This document shows positions 27,714 through 34,507 of a DNA stretch of 64,000 nt, one piece after another. Below the pieces are notes generated by a model. It saw only the letters and a program-made list of their open reading frames with translations, had not been told where the DNA came from and ran no database searches. Position numbers and translations under genes: made by a program. Within the stretch, counting starts at the first letter, position 1, and each line of letters starts with the position of its first letter. The DNA comes from Bradyrhizobium viridifuturi (GTDB lineage: Bacteria > Pseudomonadota > Alphaproteobacteria > Rhizobiales > Xanthobacteraceae), in the NCBI RefSeq assembly GCF_001238275.1, contig NZ_LGTB01000035.1, positions 48,308 through 112,307 on the forward strand, in the 5' to 3' direction.

Positions 27714-27864
27714 AATCCTGCCCGTTGCAAAGCGGCGGCTTCGCCTCGGGTCGTCCGGCCGCTTGACCGAAGACAGGGAAACGCGCGTCACGCCTTCTTT
27801 ATTGGAATTGCCGCCGATCAGGCAAGCCGCCAGTTCGCGGCAAACTCCGCCGCGCGGAACGGGC

Positions 27865-28551
27865 TCACCAGACCATCGGAACCAGGCGATAGCGCACACG
27901 CCCGAGATATTCGGCGTAACCGTCGAGCTCGGCGGCGAGCATCCGCTCCTCCATCATCGACCTCAGGCCGAGCAACGCCGCCATCACCGGCACGATGGCA
28001 AGGCCATACCAGGATCCGAGCAGCAACGGGGTGCCGACATAGGTCAACAGGCCGCTGGCATAGATCGGGTGTCGCACGTAGGCATATGGCCCCGTGGTCA
28101 CCGCGGCATGTCCGCGCTCGCGCTGGATCTTCACCACCGGCGCGGCGTAGCTGTTTTCGCGATAGGTCCGGTAGACGATGTAGAACGATGCGGCGATCAT
28201 CAGCGCGCCGGCGCATTGCAGCCAGAGCGGGACGAGCGATGCCTGGTACCGCACCGCGTCGAGCGCCATCAGCGGCAGCCATGTCAGCCACAACAGCGGC
28301 ATGATCGTCGTGATGACGCGATCCCATTCGGCCTGGCCGCGCACGCTGCGCCGCTCCGCCAGCAGCCCCGGATCATGTCTGGCGAGCCAGGCCTCAGTGA
28401 TCAGTCCACCGATCGTGATCTCGAGAAGGAACAGCCAGGCGCCGGTCCAGCGCATGGTGCCGGCCGTGAGAAACAGGAGCGTTCCGAGGCCCACGCACGT
28501 GAAGACGGCGCCGCGCAAATTGATGGTCGGATGATTACCGTTCTCGTCCAT
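27865..28551 (-). CDS. isoprenylcysteine carboxyl methyltransferase-like membrane protein
   Basis: A 228-residue membrane protein of the ICMT/PEMT-like superfamily, which methylates carboxylates or related groups with S-adenosylmethionine. It has about five hydrophobic segments. The SAM-site signature VTTGPYAYVRHPIYASG is at about residues 150-166, followed by the conserved EERML ... YAEYLGRVRYRLVP tail. A GGAGAGAGAG ribosome binding site precedes the start. It lies on the same strand downstream of the peptide and protease locus (28647-32078), with a gap of about 95 bp, so it might share their transcript; bacterial members rarely have known substrates. Confidence 0.88.
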   Translation of the reverse strand: MDENGNHPTINLRGAVFTCVGLGTLLFLTAGTMRWTGAWLFLLEITIGGLITEAWLARHDPGLLAERRSVRGQAEWDRVITTIMPLLWLTWLPLMALDAVRYQASLVPLWLQCAGALMIAASFYIVYRTYRENSYAAPVVKIQRERGHAAVTTGPYAYVRHPIYASGLLTYVGTPLLLGSWYGLAIVPVMAALLGLRSMMEERMLAAELDGYAEYLGRVRYRLVPMVW

Positions 28552-28646
28552 CTCTCTCTCCGGCGAACGGCAACGGCCGCGCCACCGGATCGGGCGGGCC
28601 GTTGCGCTGGTAACGAATCGAAGCGAGCCTCAGCGTGCAAAACCGG

Positions 28647-29012
28647 TCACGATCGGCGGGTCCAATTTCGCGCCTGTCCGGAATAGACCTTGCTCGGCAG
28701 CGCACGCGCCGCCGGATCGAGCAGGATCTTCATCGCGGTGTTGAGTCTCTCCTCCGAACTCGGCGAGCCGTCATGGCGCATCTGCTGGGGGGCGCCGGGG
28801 CCCTGCGGCGGTGCCATGTAGGCCGACGTTGTCGGCGGAGCAGGCGTGGTGGCGATCTTCGGACGGGCGACAACGGCCGCTTCAAGCGGGCGCGTGCCTC
28901 GGCAACGGCTGAGGCTGAGGCTGTTGCTTCCGCCGGCGGCGGGGCTGCATTGCCAGATCCGGATTGGCGGGCGTTCTTGCCATGGCATCGGCTCCATAGG
29001 TTCGGTGATCAC
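28647..29012 (-). CDS. hypothetical proline-rich protein, start or frame uncertain
   Basis: An open frame of 121 residues beginning at GTG. The last 70 residues look real: a Pro/Ala-rich stretch (PPTTSAYMAPPQGPGAPQQ) and then a charged, helical end (EERLNTAMKILLDPAARALP). The first 50 residues are low-complexity. Another frame opens at ATG 28983 after a GGAG site, reads MARTPANPDLAMQPRRRRKQ and a PQ-repeat, and stops at 28882. A one-base change there would join it to the good C-terminal part. It is the third small gene after the PatG-like protease. Function unknown. Confidence 0.45.
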   Translation of the reverse strand: MITEPMEPMPWQERPPIRIWQCSPAAGGSNSLSLSRCRGTRPLEAAVVARPKIATTPAPPTTSAYMAPPQGPGAPQQMRHDGSPSSEERLNTAMKILLDPAARALPSKVYSGQARNWTRRS

Positions 29013-29033
29013 GATGATTTCAGGATTTGGACG

Positions 29034-29213
29034 TCAGGATTTGTCCTCGTCGGATGTGGTGCGTTTGGCGATGATCGGGTTGCGGTCGCTGATCGCGGCG
29101 AGCAGCGAGGCGTGGGTCACGACTGACGACACGACGATCTTACCGGAGGGCTCGATCCGGCGACCGTTCTGCTGCTGTTGCTGCGGGCTCCTGGCTGTGG
29201 ACTTCTGCATCAT
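29034..29213 (-). CDS. 59-residue peptide, second small gene after PatG-like protease
   Basis: A short gene starting ATGATG at 29213 with an ideal GAGGAGG ribosome binding site 5 bases upstream. The product has a polar Gln-rich start (ARSPQQQQQNGRR), a central hydrophobic stretch (KIVVSSVVTHASLLAAI) and a charged end (TTSDEDKS). It has no cysteine and no signal peptide. Position, size and strong translation signal make it a candidate precursor or accessory peptide for the protease upstream. I know no named homologue. Confidence 0.6.
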   Translation of the reverse strand: MMQKSTARSPQQQQQNGRRIEPSGKIVVSSVVTHASLLAAISDRNPIIAKRTTSDEDKS

Positions 29214-29236
29214 ATCGGCCTCCTCGAGGATGGGGT

Positions 29237-29259
29237 GGGGCCCGACAGCGCCGGGCCCC
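29237..29259 (-). promoter_or_regulatory. GC-rich hairpin between the two peptide genes
   Basis: GGGGCCCG at 29237-29244 pairs exactly with CGGGCCCC at 29252-29259 across a 7-base loop. No T-tract follows, so it is more likely an RNA-stability or processing hairpin than a full terminator. Confidence 0.5.
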
Positions 29260-29270
29260 GAGTTTGGCGA

Positions 29271-29465
29271 TCAGATGCCGAGGACGCCGCTGAGGGCGGG
29301 GATCGCGACCTTTGCGATCCCGCCGAGGATGTCGCCCCAGCCCTGCGGGTTGACGGACCCGTTGACCGCAACTTCGGCAATCCGCTTCGGACCGCGCTCG
29401 ATGCCCTCACACTGGATCGGGCTACGCACGCTGCCGAAGGTCTCAAAGTCGTTCCTTGCGTACAT
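29271..29465 (-). CDS. 64-residue candidate precursor peptide with hydrophobic Gly-rich C-terminus
   Basis: A small gene with a near-perfect AAGGAG ribosome binding site 6 bases before ATG 29465. The first 40 residues are polar and charged (MYARNDFETFGSVRSP, one Cys at 19), like a leader. Residues 42-64 are a hydrophobic, glycine-rich, probably helical stretch (GWGDILGGIAKVAIPAL, ending GVLGI) similar in character to short membrane-active peptides. There is no Sec signal. It follows the PatG-like protease by 174 bp with a hairpin between. A substrate role for that protease is inferred from position and architecture only. Confidence 0.65.
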   Translation of the reverse strand: MYARNDFETFGSVRSPIQCEGIERGPKRIAEVAVNGSVNPQGWGDILGGIAKVAIPALSGVLGI

Positions 29466-29611
29466 GTTCAGCTCCTTCTTTCGGTTTGAATTGACGGCGG
29501 CTACGGGAGGTGGGCACCGACCGGAGCAGCCGTCGCTGGACGTCGCCCAGGGGCACGCTCATCGCGTCGATCCCCTGGACCACGTGACGCTCATTCGCGC
29601 CACGTTCTGAT

Positions 29612-29631
29612 CTCCTCCGGACGCGGAGGAG
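29612..29631 (-). promoter_or_regulatory. hairpin just after PatG-like protease gene
   Basis: CTCCTCCG at 29612-29619 pairs perfectly with CGGAGGAG at 29624-29631 around a 4-base loop, 8 bases past the protease stop. No T-run follows on the minus strand. It could partly terminate transcription or protect mRNA ends, setting different levels for protease and peptide. Confidence 0.5.
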
Positions 29632-29639
29632 CAATCGCG

Positions 29640-32078
29640 TCAATAGACCTGCCAGTACCGCAGCGGCCCGACTGCCACCGGCACCACGTCGCTGACGTCG
29701 ATCGTGTACTGATAGACTTCGCGCGCCTGGGTCAGGACCTGCGTCGGGTTGAAGAAGCGGTAGGTCACGTCATGGCAGTCCGAGTCCGGTCGGCAGATGA
29801 CGCTCTGGTCGACCTCGACTGTGTCGAGCCGCAGACCCTTCTTGGCGGCATCAATGAAGATCTTCCGTGTGTTGTAGGCATTCATCGCGGAATAATTCAG
29901 CGCGCGGTCCTGCGGCGAGATACCGACGTTGCGGAACTCGTTGTAGATCCGCTCGAGGAAGCCTTCCGCGCCGTCTGGCCAGGGGAGTGGTCCGAACAGC
30001 GTGAACAAATCCCATTGGTAGAAGCCGCGCCAATCGGTCACCAGCGTTGGCACGACGGTGCCGTTGAGCAACTTGGTCGTGCTGCTGCTGTCGACCCAGC
30101 CGGCCATCGAGACCCGCGCGACGCCGCCGGGCGGCGGGAATGGCGGGTTTGCCGTCGGTCGTGCGTCGGCGTCGGCCAGGGCCGCTGTCGCCTTCACCAC
30201 AGTACGGGCCGTCGCGGGGTCGTCGCGCGAGACCTCCTGGTGCCACAGCGCCAAGATCAGCGCGGCGAAGAACCCGAGGCCGAACACATCGAGCGGCTTG
30301 ATCGCGTAGATCGGGATCGAATCGATCGTCATCGTCCAGGTGATGGCGTCGGCGTCGGGGAAGTTGTTGCCCGCGCCGGCCGGTGTCGCGGTCTCGCCCT
30401 CGGCCTGGTTCAGCAGATAGCGCGCCATGATCGCCGGATTGTACGGCGCCGAAGTATCGCCGGAGCGGTCGCGATCTGTTCCGAACGCCGGATCGCCGCG
30501 TCCGATCAGGCTGTCGCGCCAGTTGGCGATCGCCTGCACGAAGTAGTCGAGGCGAGCTTCCTTGCCGAAATCGTAGAACAGCCGGCCGATCGGGAAGGCG
30601 AGTTGACTGGTGGGCTCGGCCGCAGCGCCTCGCGGACGCATGCCGCCGCCGCAGCCGCAGCTCTTCTCGCTGGTTCGCACCGCGGGTGCTTCGTACAATG
30701 GCAGCGCCTGCGGCATTGCGAGGGGAAGCGCGTTGCTCGGCATCAGCGCGGGCAATTGCTGCGGCTGCAGCCAGGTTTGCGGCATCATGCCGGCAGCCGG
30801 CATCGCCATCTGCGGCATGACCATCTGCGGAGCCGGCGCCGGCATCCAGACCATGTCGCCGCCCGGATGAGGAGCGTGGTACGGATGCGGCGCGGGCGCT
30901 GCGATCGGCGCGGCGACGACACCGTGATCAACGGGGACGGCCATTACCGCAGGTGCCGCCGGCGCGGCGGGCTGCGCCTCACTTGGCATGATCCCGGCGC
31001 TGCTTCGCAGGACCGAGCCGTCCGGCCCGAATATGCGCGGAGCCGATGGTGCAGACATTGCTGATAGATCTCCCATGGAATCCTCTCTGGTTGCAGTTGG
31101 CTGAGCGGCGGATGACGGTTGGACGAAAGGGCGCGCGGACACTCCCCAAAAACGGGGAGCCGCGGCCGTAGCACCCGACGGCATGACGGCGTCCGCCTGC
31201 TCGCCAAGCAGGGCGGCGACAGCCGCGGGAATATCGAGCCGACCGGCGAGACAGCGCGAGGCGCTGCCTTCGCTGCTGCAGGGCGCCGCGCTCTCGAGCA
31301 GCGCGGCACGGACGGCTTGCGGATCGGCCTTGCGTCCGTTCTGGCGCAGGCATGAGAGCAACAATGCGACGACACCTGTGACGATCGGTGCAGCGAAGCT
31401 CGTTCCGGACCGGAGAATGACGTTGCGGACCGGTGAGGCACCCGCGACGTTCTCGCCCGGCGCCAGGATGCCGTTCTCGAGATAGGCATCGCCGAAATTG
31501 CTGAACGGCAGCGGATTGCCGGCCAGGTCGCACGCGCCGACCGCCAGCACCGAAGCGAGGCTGCCCGGCACCTGGACGCAGCGGCAGCCGTCATTGCCGG
31601 CCGCGGCGACGATCAGCTTGCCGGCGCGCTCGCAGGCGCGGACCGCGTCGACGAGGATGCGGTCGGCCTGTCCTGTCGCGGATTGCTGGCCGCTGCTGAT
31701 GTTGATGACGTCGGCGCCCACGGCGAGCGCCTGGTTGATCGCGAGCGCCAGGGTGCTCTGCGAGGACGACTCGATCTGCCCGGCGGCATTCTCGCGATAG
31801 ATCGAGAACACGGTGGCGCTGCAATTCGGCGCGACGCCGAGCACCGGGCTGCCGGGCGTGCCCATCAGCACGCTTGTGACATGGGTGCCGTGCTCGGACT
31901 GGATTATCGGCGAGGACGGTGCGACGAACTGGCCGCCCATGGCGACGCGGGCCTGTCGGAGCGAGGGATGATTGAGATCGACGGGACCGTCGATGATCGC
32001 GATCTTCACCGCGGGGTCGCCACCCGACGTTTTCTGCCACAAGGCAGTCAGACCAGCGATGTCGGCAACTGGATTCAT
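29640..32078 (-). CDS. subtilase with PatG-like C-terminal domain (cyanobactin maturation protease family)
   Basis: An 812-residue S8 serine protease. The triad is D30 (IAIIDGPVDLNHP), H63 (EHGTHVT) and S227 (SGTSFAAP), with N162 as oxyanion residue; there is no signal peptide or propeptide. Residues 300-490 form a Pro/Ala/Met-rich linker ending in a CGCGGG motif at 474-479. Residues 493-812 resemble the C-terminal domain of PatA/PatG cyanobactin proteases: IYAIKPLDVF, VSMAGWVDSS, TDWRGFYQWD, DRALNYSAMNAY, CRPDSDCHDVTYRFF and DVSDVVPVAVGPLR. In cyanobactins these enzymes cut and cyclise precursor peptides. Here no heterocyclase or typical PatE precursor is present, so its peptide substrate is open; two short genes follow it. 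Confidence 0.9.
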   Translation of the reverse strand: MNPVADIAGLTALWQKTSGGDPAVKIAIIDGPVDLNHPSLRQARVAMGGQFVAPSSPIIQSEHGTHVTSVLMGTPGSPVLGVAPNCSATVFSIYRENAAGQIESSSQSTLALAINQALAVGADVINISSGQQSATGQADRILVDAVRACERAGKLIVAAAGNDGCRCVQVPGSLASVLAVGACDLAGNPLPFSNFGDAYLENGILAPGENVAGASPVRNVILRSGTSFAAPIVTGVVALLLSCLRQNGRKADPQAVRAALLESAAPCSSEGSASRCLAGRLDIPAAVAALLGEQADAVMPSGATAAAPRFWGVSARPFVQPSSAAQPTATREDSMGDLSAMSAPSAPRIFGPDGSVLRSSAGIMPSEAQPAAPAAPAVMAVPVDHGVVAAPIAAPAPHPYHAPHPGGDMVWMPAPAPQMVMPQMAMPAAGMMPQTWLQPQQLPALMPSNALPLAMPQALPLYEAPAVRTSEKSCGCGGGMRPRGAAAEPTSQLAFPIGRLFYDFGKEARLDYFVQAIANWRDSLIGRGDPAFGTDRDRSGDTSAPYNPAIMARYLLNQAEGETATPAGAGNNFPDADAITWTMTIDSIPIYAIKPLDVFGLGFFAALILALWHQEVSRDDPATARTVVKATAALADADARPTANPPFPPPGGVARVSMAGWVDSSSTTKLLNGTVVPTLVTDWRGFYQWDLFTLFGPLPWPDGAEGFLERIYNEFRNVGISPQDRALNYSAMNAYNTRKIFIDAAKKGLRLDTVEVDQSVICRPDSDCHDVTYRFFNPTQVLTQAREVYQYTIDVSDVVPVAVGPLRYWQVY

Positions 32079-32411
32079 GAAATCAGTCCTGACCGATCAG
32101 CCGCGAGTTCACGCAGCCGATCCGTCTTCCACGGCAATTTGCTTTTTCACGCAGCGCACGAAACCGGCGGTCTGTCGCTGCGTTGGTGCTGTTGTGACAG
32201 GCGTGCGGCGAAAGGCCTATTCGCCGCGGTGGCTCAAAAAGGATCGAGCCGATGATGCGGATCGGTCGATCCAGGAGATCGACCCTGCGCGTCGAAAGAT
32301 CGATCAAAGGGTTTAGTCGGGATCGGCCTGACGGCGTGATGCGCACGCGTGCGCGCGCCCAATGCATGCGCGTGCTGTTGTCAGCCGAATGCGGAATTCA
32401 GGTGATTTGTG
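32079..32411. promoter_or_regulatory. leader/promoter region of PatG-like protease with inverted repeat
   Basis: No convincing gene is seen in this gap between the LuxR-type regulator and the protease, both on the minus strand. GGTCGATC (32264-32271) and GATCGACC (32277-32284) form a perfect 8-bp inverted repeat with a 5-base spacer, a candidate operator. A CAGGA site precedes the protease start. Confidence 0.4.
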
Positions 32412-33089
32412 TCAGTCGAGCTCGCGGCGACGGTCGGGAGCCGGCGCAGATGATGCGATCCACGGCGCCTCGCGTACTCGCCGCATCGCCTGAGCCCGGC
32501 GCGGCAGGCCGAGCTTCTGCAGCACGTGATGGACGTGGTGCTTGACGGTCGCAAGGCTGAGGTTGAGATCGCGCGCGATCTCCTTGTTCGACATGCCCTG
32601 TCCGATGAGCCTGAGGACCTCGCTTTCGCGGCGCGTCAGTCCCTGGTCCGCGTCGATCGTATCGCTCTGACGCTCCATGCAAAACAGCGCGCGCAGCAGG
32701 CCGCCGGAAATCTCGGCGCTGCAAGCTAGTCGCCCCGATTCGACGTCCGACAACGCGCGGCAGAGCTCGTCGAAGCTGGCATTGCGGGAAATGTAGCCGC
32801 TGAACCCGGCCCGGCCGCAGCGAACCACGTCACGCCGATCCTCGTTGAGGCCGAGCGCGACCAGGGCGATGTCGACATGCTCGCTCGCAATCACGCGCAC
32901 CTCATCGAGATCGATGCCCTGAGTGACGTCGATCAGGATGACGTTCACACGGCCGGTCGCGAGCGCCGCACGCAGACCGGCAAGATCGGAAACCGCCGCC
33001 TCGACGGCAAACTCGGCATGATTCTGGAAACTCGAGGTAAGCCCCTCGCTGAACAGCCTGATCGGCGTAACGACCGCGATCCTCATCAT
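32412..33089 (-). CDS. LuxR/NarL-type regulator with degenerate receiver domain
   Basis: A 225-residue protein with a receiver-like N-terminal domain and a C-terminal LuxR helix-turn-helix (LTRRESEVLRLIGQGMSNKE, then TVKHHVHHVLQKLG). The receiver is unusual. The acidic pair that binds magnesium in true response regulators is replaced by T8-P9 (RIAVVTPIR), and the conserved lysine near the end is Arg (YISRNAS). The central Asp (D54) remains. It probably does not switch by normal phosphorylation. It lies upstream of the PatG-like protease on the same strand and is the obvious candidate regulator. ATG 33089 is preceded by GAGGATA. Confidence 0.88.
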   Translation of the reverse strand: MMRIAVVTPIRLFSEGLTSSFQNHAEFAVEAAVSDLAGLRAALATGRVNVILIDVTQGIDLDEVRVIASEHVDIALVALGLNEDRRDVVRCGRAGFSGYISRNASFDELCRALSDVESGRLACSAEISGGLLRALFCMERQSDTIDADQGLTRRESEVLRLIGQGMSNKEIARDLNLSLATVKHHVHHVLQKLGLPRRAQAMRRVREAPWIASSAPAPDRRRELD

Positions 33090-33244
33090 TATCCTCGAAC
33101 TCAACGAAATGGCGGATGAAAAGCCGTCTGGTGGTCGACGGCACCGGCATCCAGAAAGTCATGAAGGTAAGTATGCGGTGTGCTGCCAGAGGTTGTATTA
33201 TTATCACGTTGAAATTACGGCCCCCATCCACGCAGGATCAAGAG

Positions 33245-33382
33245 ATGCAGTTCACATTCGGACGTCGTGCCGACAGCGCGATGCACGGTACGATGTCCCG
33301 GATATCGCGGCAGAACTGCGCCAGGAAGCGTGAGCGCAGCACGGCGCTGCAGGAAAATCTGGCGGTGACTTCAACGCCGTAG
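33245..33382 (+). CDS. possible 45-residue basic peptide
   Basis: A short frame starting at ATG 33245 after GGATCAAGAG, which is a usable ribosome binding site. The product is basic, with one Cys (MQFTFGRRADSAMHGTM ... NLAVTSTP), no signal and no family I know. A longer in-frame start exists at 33116. Support is weak: it may be chance in a regulatory gap. Confidence 0.25.
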   Translation: MQFTFGRRADSAMHGTMSRISRQNCARKRERSTALQENLAVTSTP

Positions 33383-33388
33383 TCAGCG

Positions 33389-33428
33389 ACGGCTAGATAT
33401 TTAGATAAACGGCTAGATATTTAGATAA
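33389..33428. promoter_or_regulatory. two exact tandem copies of a 20-bp AT-rich unit
   Basis: The unit ACGGCTAGATATTTAGATAA occurs at 33389-33408 and again immediately at 33409-33428. The 20-bp period places both copies on nearly the same DNA face. It lies 118 bp upstream of the exported protease start and 300 bp from the LuxR-type regulator. It looks like a paired regulator-binding site. Confidence 0.5.
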
Positions 33429-33546
33429 TTGACGCGTGCTGGCGCGGATGCTCTGTACAAGATTGCGTGTTCTCCGAGGCCGGGTGCGAGCGACGCAATG
33501 CCGCGCCTCGGATGTGCTCAATCCCAATGCAGACCGACGGGGTTCT

Positions 33547-34308
33547 ATGACGAGCTTGATTCGAGCGGCAGCCTTTCTGACCCTGTTGATGGCAACACCG
33601 GCCCTGGCCATCGTCGGTGGCGGCGCGCCGTCGACCGATGGTGTCGCGCGCTCCGTGGTCACCATCGTCGGTTCGCGCGGCAATTTCTGCACCGGTGCGC
33701 TGATCGCGCCGAAGGTGGTGCTGACCGCAGCGCATTGCGTGCAGCCCGGCGCCGATTACAAGATTGTCGATTACGGCGCGGACCGGCAGCCGAAGCTGCA
33801 GGACGTCAGGACGGTCGCGATCCATCCCGGCTTCCGGATGCAGGCGATGACCAACCATGTCGCGACCGCCGATGTCGCGCTCCTGCAACTCGCGGCGCCC
33901 GCCGCAGGCAAGGCGCCGGCCGTGCTCGGCATGCCCAACATTCCGATCCAGGTCGGCGGCCGCTTCACCGTGGCGGGCGTCGGCGTCACCGTGCGCGGCG
34001 ACGGCAAGAGCGGCGGCAGCATTCGCGTCGCCGGGCTGATCGCAAGCGGCAAGCCCGGCACGCTGCAGATCCGTCTCGTCGACCCGGTCGGGCAGGGCGT
34101 GCGCGACGGGCTCGGCGCCTGCACCGGCGATTCCGGCGCGCCGGTGTTCGAGGACAAGCCAGGCGGGCCGGTCATCGTCGGCGTGGTGAGCTGGTCCACC
34201 GGCCCGAACGGCAGTGCCGGCTGCGGCGGCATCACCGGCGTGACGCCGCTCACGCTCTATCGCGACTGGGTGATGCAGACCGCGCTGCAGTGGGGCGCGA
34301 GCTTCTAG
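33547..34308 (+). CDS. exported chymotrypsin-fold serine protease with direct IVGG N-terminus
   Basis: A 253-residue S1 protease. The signal peptide (residues 1-21, ending ATPALA) is followed immediately by IVGGG. This is the N-terminus that active trypsin-like enzymes normally gain by zymogen cleavage, so signal removal alone should activate it. The triad is H63 (LTAAHC), D109 (TADVALLQL) and S196 (TGDSGAPV). The residue equivalent to trypsin Asp189 is G190, so trypsin specificity is unlikely. ATG 33547 follows GACGGGG. No inhibitor or partner gene is adjacent. Confidence 0.92.
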   Translation: MTSLIRAAAFLTLLMATPALAIVGGGAPSTDGVARSVVTIVGSRGNFCTGALIAPKVVLTAAHCVQPGADYKIVDYGADRQPKLQDVRTVAIHPGFRMQAMTNHVATADVALLQLAAPAAGKAPAVLGMPNIPIQVGGRFTVAGVGVTVRGDGKSGGSIRVAGLIASGKPGTLQIRLVDPVGQGVRDGLGACTGDSGAPVFEDKPGGPVIVGVVSWSTGPNGSAGCGGITGVTPLTLYRDWVMQTALQWGASF

Positions 34309-34345
34309 ATTACAGCGCGTTTCGAGCCGGCCTTGCGCTCGTAAT

Positions 34346-34487
34346 CCGTCATCCTGAAGTGCGCGCTCTTGCGCGCCTCGAAGGATGAGCGGCCACCAGC
34401 CGGGCCGTCGCCCTTCGAGGGCTGCTGAAGAAGCGGCCACCTCCAGCGCAATGGCTACGCCATTGCGCGGGGGTGGAGGGATGATGG
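34346..34487. repeat. dispersed repeat, CCGTCATCCTGA ... TCGAAGGATG family
   Basis: CCGTCATCCTGAAG is followed by CCTCGAAGGATGA, a second CCTTCGAGG, and then a hairpin built of CAGCGCAATGG and CCATTGCGC. The same head occurs truncated at the right edge of the window (63961-64000). It separates convergent genes and is non-coding. Confidence 0.7.
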
Positions 34488-34507
34488 CATTGGTTGCGCG
34501 CCGTAAC

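Larger units (their letters stand above)
33090..33546. other. divergent intergenic region between LuxR-type regulator and exported protease
   Basis: A gap of about 456 bases, AT-richer than its surroundings at 33185-33230 and 33385-33430. It holds a possible 45-codon gene (33245-33382) and a 20-bp tandem repeat (33389-33428), listed separately. Otherwise I see no gene. Confidence 0.4.

Noticed and set aside
29443..29643. A 66-codon frame between the PatG-like gene and the first peptide
   Set aside because: It overlaps the peptide start in another frame, lacks a good start signal and is Arg-rich, as expected by chance.
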